From Alitta virens (lineage: Eukaryota; Annelida; Polychaeta; Phyllodocida; Nereididae): DNA of 64,000 bases. The stretch spans positions 45,300,247 through 45,364,246 of the forward strand of contig OW028576.1 of assembly GCA_932294295.1 (NCBI GenBank), written 5' to 3'. Positions 56,206-64,000 of the stretch are shown here, in pieces. The stretch's first letter is position 1, and the number at the start of each line of letters is the position of its first letter. The notes beneath the pieces were generated by a model, which was given only the letters and a program-made list of their open reading frames with translations, ran no database searches and was not told where the DNA came from. Position numbers and translations under genes: made by a program.

Positions 56206-57528
56206 CTATTTTACAGAAATTAAATAAATAGACAATCATAGTAAAATTTTCATTAATAGTTGTTGCTAATGAACAGAAATATACTTCAGGCTATGTGAAA
56301 CGATTAATAATAAAATGTCTAAATGATTAATTGATAGATGTAGCAGTTCATACTAAATACACTTGAATTTCACTGGGTCACCTCCAAAATTAAGCCACTA
56401 AATATCGCCTTGCCATAAATTTCAGTTAACCTCACCAAAAGGGTACCTTGCTATCATGCCAATTTCAGTTTTGCATCAAAGGTGGACTTAATAGTGAACA
56501 GGTTCAAGTGTTGTAATCACTTTTTAAATTTATAAATTCAGAAAAGCAAATAATACAGCCCTTTCCTATACAAAAATAAAAAAGTGAACTTTCAATGAAA
56601 GTTGCACTAAAATGTTAGGCTTACCACTAAATAACTTAAGATAGATATAAAATTTAAAACCTATGTACGCAGTACCTTAACAAAGTACACTACGATGCCT
56701 AGGTAATATGAACAGTATACAATGAAGTAAGCAAAACTAGTGGCATTTATGGATATCGAAAAGGACACAATCAGCAAATACTATAGGATTAAAATGGCTG
56801 AATTCAAGATACTCAGTTCCAAGGCAAGGTCAAGTACTAATATTTTCAGTTGATAATAAAAGCTTCCTGTGAGTTCCAACATTGTGGTAGGGAGCGACGA
56901 ATTTTCTTAAATGAGCCCTCTACATCTGAATTACCATATTTTCTCAATTAGAAGCCAGGGCCTCTATTATTTTGTAGAGGTAGATCTTAGCCAGGCGTCT
57001 AATTGAAATCGGTGTTTATGTAAGACTGGCGTCTATTACATACATAAAAGTGGAGAAAGCATCAGATGACAGGGCCCAGGCCAGGTTCCCGCCAAAATGC
57101 GCCTTTAGCGTTGAATTATTCAAAATTTTGGGGAGATTTTCTATCAAACACCACAAAGTTAAAAAAAATGTTCTGGGTCAATCGCGATAACAGCCAAAAT
57201 GACAGCTGATAAATTAAACTAATCTGATAAAGGAATAAAAATGTCCTTTAAAAGAGTTAAGATAACATATGTTGAACACACCAGCTGTGCCTGATAAATG
57301 GGCATGAAGTTCGAAAAATTGTTTGCCTAACTGCTCTCATTAATATTCTTTGAATATTACTTTCCTGTTCATTAAGCAAAAATGTTGATAGCTTTCCACA
57401 TTTATAAGAAATAGAAGATGCTATGCCTAACAATTAATAGACAATAAAAACTATATAAAGCTGGGTATGTTATTTATAGCAAAATCATACTTTGGGCCAG
57501 ACCAGTGGCTGCTGCCTAGTGTGACTCA
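56206..57528. other. Intron-like, no gene
   Basis: No exon recognised. It contains AATTAAGCC-type fragments related to the 54.98-kb tandem repeat and a CCAGGCGTCTAATTGAAATC block near 56995-57035. Confidence 0.35.
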
Positions 57529-57912
57529 TAGGGTTGTCATTGATATCAATTTTTCATTCGATATCGATATCAGCATTCAATTTTCCTTACTGTAATATCG
57601 CAAAATTGCTCAAATTTTTGTAATATTGACATTTCCAGTCAGAAATGGAACCACTAGTAATAGGACAAATATTTTAACTCCCGAAGTCATTGCGAAACCT
57701 TTCACCTTAATGTGATAATAACTACGAAGCTAATTTGTTAGGCAACTAGTTGGCAATTTGGGGTGGGGGTTGTATAGTCAAGTGCTCATCGTAGCACATA
57801 TGTACAATTATAGAGGATAAACAAAGAATCGAAACATATATTATGAATTTTTCAATGGCGATATCAATATTTTCTTGATTCATTGAAATACAGCATATCG
57901 ATGACAACCCTA
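57529..57912. mobile_element. hAT-like MITE, 384 bp
   Basis: Inverted ends TAGGGTTGTCATTGATAT and ATATCGATGACAACCCTA. Flanks GTGACTCA (57521-57528) and GTGATTCC (57913-57920) agree at 6 of 8, consistent with an aged 8-bp duplication. Repeated GATATC motifs sit just inside the ends. No transposase. Confidence 0.65.
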
Positions 57913-58587
57913 GTGATTCCTGGTCATGAACCAAGATATTCACATTCTAACATACATGAAGCAGATAAACTTTCAGCAAGCTGCTTTGAGAACTTAGTTG
58001 TATTTATAAGCTGTGGTGTGTGTGTGTGTGTGAGTTATTGTTTAACGCCTCATCAATTATAAGCTGTGGTACTACTCCTACATACTGCTTATATAGCAAC
58101 ACGACCACGCATATAACTTCCTTATGCATTTTCCTTGATTAGTACTTAATTGCTATTGATATATTCTACAAGCCAGGCAGATATCATATCACATGCATAT
58201 GCTGTTTTCCAAGAACAAAAGGCCCAACTGATTCCTGACAATCAAATTTGTTCAATAGCTGGCATCACCGCATTGGCAGTGTCAATAGTAATGCTGTCCA
58301 AAGATTGGCCAAAGACACCTAAAATAGGCACTTGAAAGGCGGGAACAGAGGCATTTGAAACGTCTGGTTATGGTATAGATATAAGTATGGTAAAGTAGTG
58401 AGAGAACACTAGATATAACAAGTAAAGCTCTCTTTAAAAAAAGACACCAGTACCAGACTTGTTTGAGATTATTGTGACAGTAGATTGCACTGATTAAAGA
58501 TGTTTTTAGTTGCTTTGTTCTTCTTATTTTTTTGTGAATGAGGAAAAATTAGACTTTAAATGATCATATTAATGACATGTAAACATA
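57913..58587. other. No gene; GT microsatellite
   Basis: (GT)n at 58015-58031. Otherwise featureless. Confidence 0.4.
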
Positions 58588-58706
58588 CTTAAAAAACAAA
58601 AACAAAACAAAACCACCTTTCCCTGGGTTGGATTCGTACCCAGTGCCTTCAGCCCCCCATATCAATCATACCAGCGCCTCTGACCATTCCACCACTGCTG
58701 CAGGTT
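58588..58706 (-). repeat. tRNA-derived SINE
   Basis: On the minus strand GGTGGAATGGTCAGAGGCG resembles an A box/D arm and GGGTACGAATCCAACCCAGG contains a B box (GTACGAATCC). A (TTTTG)n/T-rich tail follows. The pol III promoter parts are in the right order and spacing; the cloverleaf is imperfect. Confidence 0.6.
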
Positions 58707-60259
58707 ATTTATAGCTCACAGTCAAATGTAGGCCATGTGGTCAATCGCCTGTAAGACCCATGTTGTGTAGCTTGTTTTATTGCAGTAAAATACCATGGTT
58801 ATCGATTCAATTATGTCTAAAATGTTAATTTATGCATTTTTCATACATGTGATAACCAAAAGTTTGGCTAAACTAGTCATAGAGCTACAGAGCTATAGTA
58901 CTACCTTATATGGGCATGCACAAAAATTGATGATGAAACTTTACCAATCTTTCAATATATTTGTAAACCTAATCACAGAAGTACCTCTTAAGCAGTAAGA
59001 TATCTCAGTTTAAGGTGTTCTATAGATTTAGATCTGGTACAAAAAGAGAACATCACAAGTCTATACATATGAAAGAGGGAGTTACCTCCATAGTTTGGCA
59101 AGTTTGGAGCAACAGAAAGCATGTCATGTAGGAGAGTGCCAATAGCTCCTTATTAAACATGTAAGGTTAAATTATCCGTCTCACGTCCACTGCAGTAGCA
59201 GATGCCACACGGCATTTCAGACCTGGCTGACGAAATTGAAATATGAGTATGTTGAAAATATGACTCATAAATTGTGCATTAAGGGTTAAAGTCAGCCCAC
59301 CCTGAGTCACTAAAAGATAAGCCAGGAGTGTTACCATCTAGATAATGTGCCCTGTTGAAAGCAGCTCTAGTCTTGCTGACTCAGGTGAATGTTAGTGAAC
59401 AGCCAGTATTTTGTTAGTATATAATAATGTTTCATATGCAAATGCCAGTACCAAACATAAACTAACTCATCCATGCACTTAAATACTCTTGTTAAGTCAG
59501 ACAATGAAATGGATACACTATAGAATTACATGACTAAAGTAATATGACATATTCACCTACATAATATCAGTAACAAACAACAGTAATCAGCCCATTCTAA
59601 TGCAGCCAATCCTGCATATATAATTATATATATAGTGAAACTCATGTTTTTCATTAAATAACAAAATCCCCTTAACACACTTTCAGAACACCTGGATGCA
59701 TTGTCTGCATGCGTTGTTACAGCCGCTTACATATTAGTTTAGTCTTAACTAATGCACATGTCGCACCATAACATTTAGTAAATGGGACTGGTTAAATTTA
59801 AATAAATAGTATGAACAGGAATTCCTTGAGCATCTGTTATTGAACCTTTCCAGTTTAAGATAACATTAACCTTGCTATATATAGCCTCTGTGCCATTTCA
59901 ATTGTAGGTCCTATATATCAAAGGCAGTGAGAGAGAAATAATGTCACCAGGCATATTAGATATTGACTCTTTCTTGGTGCGAATTACTGTCACTTCAACA
60001 TTGTTAAACGTGACTCAAGCTTTATGAAAACAATTAGGTCTAATTAATCATATAGGACTCATTCTAATTATGCACAGCGCTTAACATATCTACACTTTAA
60101 GTCTTAAACAACACTGATAATTGATCCCAAAATCAAATTAATTGAACTCAGGTTAACTTTTAACAGGTTACAATCATGCATGCTCAAAGATAACTGTTGA
60201 AAATGTTAATTGGGTGTCAGGCAATAAATGCGGTGTCAATTCACAGCAACACCAAATAC
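58707..60259. other. Intron-like, no gene
   Basis: AT-rich, no coding signal. Palindromic TATATATAATTATATATATA near 59616-59636. Confidence 0.35.
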
Positions 60260-60325
60260 CTGAAGGAGTCGTGGTCTCCAGCGTTGTTGCAGTTGTGGTT
60301 GCTGGACTTGTTGTTGTAGGCACAT
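60260..60325 (-). CDS. Stalk exon, Thr/Pro-rich
   Basis: 66 nt, phase 1-1: acceptor CTTTTGGACAG, donor TCAG|GTATTT. The 22 residues VPTTTSPATTTATTLETTTP are mucin-like. It is the most 5' exon of the series visible in the window; the start of the gene presumably lies beyond 64 kb. Confidence 0.58.
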
Positions 60326-60393
60326 CTGTCCAAAAGGATTTTAAATTATCATTGTGACTTAGTCTACATTGTCCGTTCATATTTACCTCTTCT

Positions 60394-60568
60394 CAAGTTC
60401 ATTTCTCACAATTTAGCACAAAATATCTATCTAATCTCTCGTGACATGATAATTACCTTATCAAGTTCATTATCCCACAAATTAGCACTATATATCTATC
60501 TAATCTCACATGACATAATAATTACTTTCTCAAATTCATTATCCAACAAATTCGCACTAAATAAAGCA
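60394..60568. repeat. ~70-bp tandem repeat, 2.5 copies
   Basis: Unit CAAGTTCATTATCCCACAAA, TTAGCAC, ATCTATCTAATCTC and CATGACATGATAATTA. Two further copies at 63690-63812 belong to the same array or were split from it by later insertions. Confidence 0.75.
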
Positions 60569-60824
60569 TTTTTCGAGTGGACATCGCTCACTGATTCTTC
60601 AGAACGTTTGGCGACAGATCAAAAAGTAGATAAAGCTACGTTTAGGTCATTAAATTGATGTTTGGAGCCTCAGTTTTACCCATTTGGCACATGTTTATCC
60701 CACAACCCCAAAATGGACTTATGCTATTGATATTCTCCTAGACGTTCCTTTTAAAACAAGGACCCGGTCCCGCACCCGGTCCCAGACTTCGACTGTTCTA
60801 GCTAGCAGTCATATATATATATAT

Positions 60825-60991
60825 TGTGGCATTCACACCCAGACAAACTGACAAACTGCTAATGATGAACTGTCACATAGATTTGCTTGACACATTTCGC
60901 ATTTGCACAGTTGCATGTAATTTGTTTCCTGCCTATCTAATTTCTATGAATTAAAGTCAGTCCACAAAAAGTATTTGATGTGTTCACTTCA
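60825..60991 (+). repeat. Gypsy-3 5' LTR
   Basis: 167 bp, TGTGGCATTCACACCC to GTTCACTTCA. It differs from the second LTR by one 8-bp unit (GACAAACT) and isolated substitutions. TGGTGACCCTGACTTGAG one to two bases downstream is the likely primer-binding site. Confidence 0.88.
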
Positions 60992-61032
60992 ATGGTGACC
61001 CTGACTTGAGTGTATTGGATTTTACATTCAAC

Positions 61033-61782
61033 ATGACTGAGCACACAGGAATTAGTGCTGTTGCAATTAAGCTGCCTACATTTTGGACTGCTCACCCCAA
61101 CATTTGGTTCACACAAACAGAAGCTCAATTTCATATCAAAAATGTGACTCAGGATATTACAAAATATTACTATGTGGTCTCAGCACTTGACCAAACAACA
61201 GCCAGTCGCATTCTTGACATCTTAGCAAATCCTCCTGCAGAAGGGAAATATGATTACCTGAAACAAAGACTTATCGATACATATGGACTCAATCGTCGCG
61301 ACAGGGCAAGTAGACTTCTTCATATTGATAACTTGAGTGACCGCAAACCCTCAGAACTCTTGGATGAAATGTTCACTTCCGACTTGTGGGCTTCGCTGAC
61401 TAAGCTACTTGGTGTGCGACAGAGCAGAACTACAGCTTATCATCCCCAAGCTAACGGCCTAGTGGAACGTTTTCATCATCACATGAAAGCTGCTTTACGT
61501 GCCCGCCTTACAGGCCCAAACTGGGTTGATGAACTTCCGTGGGTCCTTTTAGGAATTCGCACAGCTCCAAAAGAGGACTTGGGCACTTCTTCTGCAGAAC
61601 TGGTGTTTGGCGAACCACTCACAGTTCCAGGTGATTTCATTCCTGCCTCATCTACTACTTTGCAGCCTACAGCATTTCTCCCTACCCTTCGAAACAAGGT
61701 AGGCTCCCTTGCACCTGTTCCCACATCTCAACATGGCTCGCATGCTGTGGCTGTACCACAAGAACTCTACCAATGTGCATAA
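61033..61782 (+). pseudogene. Gypsy-3 gag-integrase deletion fusion
   Basis: From the first ATG (61033) the frame encodes a gag capsid start (IKLPTFWTAHPNIWFTQTEA, YYYVVSALDQTTASRILDIL). It passes without break at residues LLDEMF|TSDLWASL into the integrase core end: YHPQANGLVERFHHHMKAAL and LGIRTAPKEDLGTSSAEL. Everything between, including the first catalytic aspartates, is deleted in frame. A TAA at 61780-61782 interrupts what is otherwise one frame continuing to 62136 (FVRRDNHRT, YQGPFKVICPGEKVFIID). Confidence 0.85.
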
Positions 61783-62136
61783 GTATTCGTCAGACGTGAC
61801 AACCACAGAACCGCATTGCAGCACCCATATCAAGGCCCATTTAAAGTCATATGCCCCGGAGAGAAGGTCTTCATCATTGATATGGGTGGGAAAGCTGAAA
61901 AGGTTTCAATCGACCGTTTGAAACCAGCCCACCTCGACCTTGACCAGCCAGTGCGAGTGGCTATCCCTAAGCAACGTGGGCGACCTCGGAAGACGTCCTC
62001 CAATCCTCCCACATCAAAGAACACTACTTCTCCTAATCCCACAGTGGCCCATGTCCCCTTCAGACCCACTCCCAATCGCACAAATAATCGCCCTCAGCGA
62101 CAAACACGTCCGTCCGCCAGTTCAGTACCAGGATAG
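61783..62136 (+). pseudogene. Gypsy-3 integrase C-terminal domain and tail
   Basis: Same frame as the upstream fusion but past its premature TAA. It contains YQGPFKVICPGEKVFIIDMG, DRLKPAHLDL and a basic Pro/Thr-rich tail ending at TAG 62134-62136. A purine tract (GGGGGGGAGG, 62166-62175) just before the LTR at 62178 is the likely polypurine tract. Confidence 0.8.
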
Positions 62137-62177
62137 CGGGACAGTTACATTTTAGCCGCAGTTCTGGGGGGGAGGTA

Positions 62178-62352
62178 TGTGGCATTCACACCCAGACAAA
62201 CTGACAAACTGACAAACTGCTAATGATGAACTGTCACACAGATTTGCTTGACACATTTCGCATTTTCACAGTTGCATGTAATTTGTTTCCTGCCTATCTA
62301 ATTTCTATGAATTAAAGTCAGTCCACAAAAAGTATTTGATGTGTTCACTTCA
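62178..62352 (+). repeat. Gypsy-3 middle LTR
   Basis: 175 bp; as the first LTR but with one additional GACAAACT unit. It acts as 3' LTR of the first body and 5' LTR of the second. Confidence 0.88.
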
Positions 62353-62393
62353 ATGGTGACCCTGACTTGAGTGTATTGGATTTTACATTCAAC

Positions 62394-62797
62394 ATGACTG
62401 AGCACACAGGAATTAGTGCTGTTGCAATTAAGCTGCCTACATTTTGGACTGCTCACCCCAACATTTGGTTCACACAAACAGAAGCTCAATTTCATATCAA
62501 AAATGTGACTCAGGATATTACAAAATATTACTATGTGGTCTCAGCACTTGACCAAACAACAGCCAGTCGCATTCTTGACATCTTAGCAAATCCTCCTGCA
62601 GAAGGGAAATATGATTACCTGAAACAAAGACTTATCGATACATATGGACTCAATCGTCGCGACAGGGCAAGTAGACTTCTTCATATTGATAACTTGAGTG
62701 ACCGCAAACCCTCAGAACTCTTGGATGAAATGTTCACTTCCGACTTGTGGGCTTCGCTGACTAAGCTACTTGGTGTGCGACACAGCAGAACTACAGC
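62394..62797 (+). pseudogene. Gypsy-3 second gag copy, truncated
   Basis: Repeats 61033-61436 with only one visible substitution (GACAGAGC versus GACACAGC), including the in-frame deletion joint to TSDLWASL. It is then joined to an LTR remnant at ACTACAG|CCACAAAAAG. The shared deletion joint shows both bodies derive from one already-deleted template. Confidence 0.85.
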
Positions 62798-62824
62798 CAC
62801 AAAAAGTATTTGATGTGTTCACTT

Positions 62825-62826
<2 letters not shown>

Positions 62827-62867
<41 letters not shown>
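62827..62867. repeat. (AT)n microsatellite, right side of Gypsy-3
   Basis: About 20 AT units. The left counterpart (60811-60824) abuts the first LTR. Confidence 0.95.
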
Positions 62868-62870
<3 letters not shown>

Positions 62871-64000
62871 GGCAGTTACCTATAAATTGGGTATATATGA
62901 TAGGCATTGTTCTGCAAGACTAAGAATGCAGTGTTGCGTGAATCTACTCAATAGCAATTAGCACTTCTTACTCTAATGTTCTTGACCTAATTTCTGAGGT
63001 GTCAGGATATTCCTAATTGCAATTTCAGAACAAAAAAGAAGCGTTTTTCCCAATCATAAACCAAACTGTCAGTGCCAGAAATTGTAAAGAGGGCATTATC
63101 TTGGCCAAGTTTTTTGAAGAAAAAAAGAGTTGTATATAGTAATATAGGTATCATGTACACATTTTTGTAGGTATGGAATGATTTCAGGGACTAAGAAAGG
63201 GATGCCCTTTCTGGTACGACCAATAAACTAAACATGAGTCCGAGTCCAGCCCCTGGTCCGGGCCTGAGTCCGTGGGTCCTGGACCGGGTCCAGTCCACAT
63301 TTTATAACGTACCATCCTAGACTGTGACAGGGCCAGATGACCGCTTAATATGTTGGTTAATGACCTCACACATGTTGGGCCTGTGGTTTCACCCTCTCCT
63401 AATCTATCTTTTTAACCTGTCTTTAAATGGTGCTCTGACGGTCCAGTCAGCGATGCCCCCCTTGAAAACTGCTGTTTATTATTGTTGAATTGAAAGATCC
63501 ACCTGTTTAAATTGCTGATTGTCTAGACTAGACTAGATCCTTTGCACTAGCACTGAGTTTGACAGTTGTTGACCTTTTTGTTTAAGTGATCCAAAAGCTT
63601 TAAGCAGGTCACAACCCTTAACAGATTAAGTCAATAATTCTTTGTTTGAAAACTGTTGTTTATTCCGTGAATAAGCACTAAACATCTATGTTATCAAGTT
63701 CATTATCCAACAAATTAGCACTTAATATTTAATTCATCTATCTAATCCTTCATGACATGATAATTATCTTCTCTAGTTCATTACCCGACAAATTAGCACC
63801 ATATATCTATATTGACGCCATGGTTTTAATTAAATATCTTCCTAATATTTGGCAGACCTACAATTATGTTCTACCTATGTACCAAAGCCTCTTGACCTCA
63901 GGAATCCATTAAAGTTATAAATGTAGATAGTATAACCTGATAAAGCAGCACTTGAATTTTTAGTCAGGAAAAAAAAATCAGAAATGCTTTCTTGTTGTTT
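62868..64000. other. Right-edge sequence, no gene
   Basis: 63239-63300 is a GGACCGGGTCC-type palindromic, G/C-rich tract resembling 60764-60790 on the other side of Gypsy-3, perhaps ends of one older element. 63690-63812 holds two more units of the ~70-bp repeat at 60394. No exon of the minus-strand series was recognised here. Confidence 0.4.

Larger units (their letters stand above)
60825..62826 (+). mobile_element. Rearranged Ty3/Gypsy element Gypsy-3
   Basis: Order: LTR (60825-60991), gag fused to integrase, LTR (62178-62352), a second gag segment, then only the last 30 bp of an LTR (62797-62826). The whole lies inside an (AT)n tract that continues on both sides, so the target duplication cannot be read (ATAT fits). 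Protease, RT and RNase H are missing. The two gag copies are nearly identical, so the rearrangement is recent. Template switching or unequal recombination would produce this arrangement. Confidence 0.85.

Noticed and set aside
58588..58706. Functional tRNA gene
   Set aside because: A and B boxes are present, but the acceptor and anticodon stems do not pair well and a (TTTTG)n tail follows, so I call it a SINE.
1..64000. CRISPR arrays, bacterial operons or phage genes
   Set aside because: The direct repeats seen are minisatellites or transposon parts without spacer structure, and the genes present are eukaryotic retroelements and spliced exons.

Overview
The window is nuclear DNA of an animal, most likely a marine invertebrate; I cannot name the genus. 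It is AT-rich, has GT-AG exons with long introns, and carries a BEL/Pao retroelement (a group known only from animals), at least three Ty3/Gypsy elements, several CR1/Jockey-like non-LTR fragments, tRNA-derived SINEs and hAT-like MITEs. There is no operon structure, no bacterial gene and no CRISPR array. The left third is retrotransposon; the rest is mostly intron and intergenic sequence carrying small exons on the minus strand.

1-20.1 kb is a nested set of mobile elements. A dead Ty3/Gypsy copy (Gypsy-1, plus strand) begins near 0.94 kb and is split twice. At 2855/2856 it is interrupted by a 9.4-kb segment with terminal inverted repeats (2856-12257), which itself carries a young but coding-defective BEL/Pao element (5288-12027, minus strand, 190-bp LTRs, 5-bp target duplication GTGTA). 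At 12361/12362 it is interrupted again by a complete Gypsy-2 (12362-17412, target duplication GTACC) with an uninterrupted 1365-codon gag-pol frame. Taking out both insertions with one copy of each duplication restores the Gypsy-1 reading frame to its stop at 17511. Two related elements with hairpin ends (17.7-19.45 kb) lie in the Gypsy-1 3' region, and a possible short 3' LTR ends near 20073.

20.5-60.3 kb holds the most unusual host-like content: a minus-strand series of small exons, all phase 1. Five are terminal exons, each encoding one transmembrane helix, a short and different cytoplasmic tail, and a stop codon (stops at 20573, 26840, 33216, 40727 and 48544, spaced 6.3-7.8 kb). Thr/Glu-rich stalk-like exons lie at 22.3-24.7 kb, 56.1 kb and 60.3 kb, with one Ig-strand-like exon at 21.8 kb. 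Because every junction has the same phase, any upstream exon could join any of the five ends in frame. The locus may therefore be one single-pass receptor gene with alternative C-termini, or a tandem array of related genes whose 5' ends lie outside or have decayed. No signal-peptide exon or complete ectodomain was found.

The same stretch contains a 601-bp GC-rich element at 30.8-31.4 kb, bounded by an 8-bp duplication and built from many copies of an inverted 11-14-bp motif. It also holds non-LTR reverse-transcriptase fragments (35.8-37.4, 46.2-47.0, 48.9-49.25 and 55.3-55.8 kb), SINEs, minisatellites and a hAT-like MITE. At 60.8-62.8 kb sits a rearranged Gypsy-3 with LTR-gag/integrase-LTR-gag-partial LTR order, inserted in an AT microsatellite.
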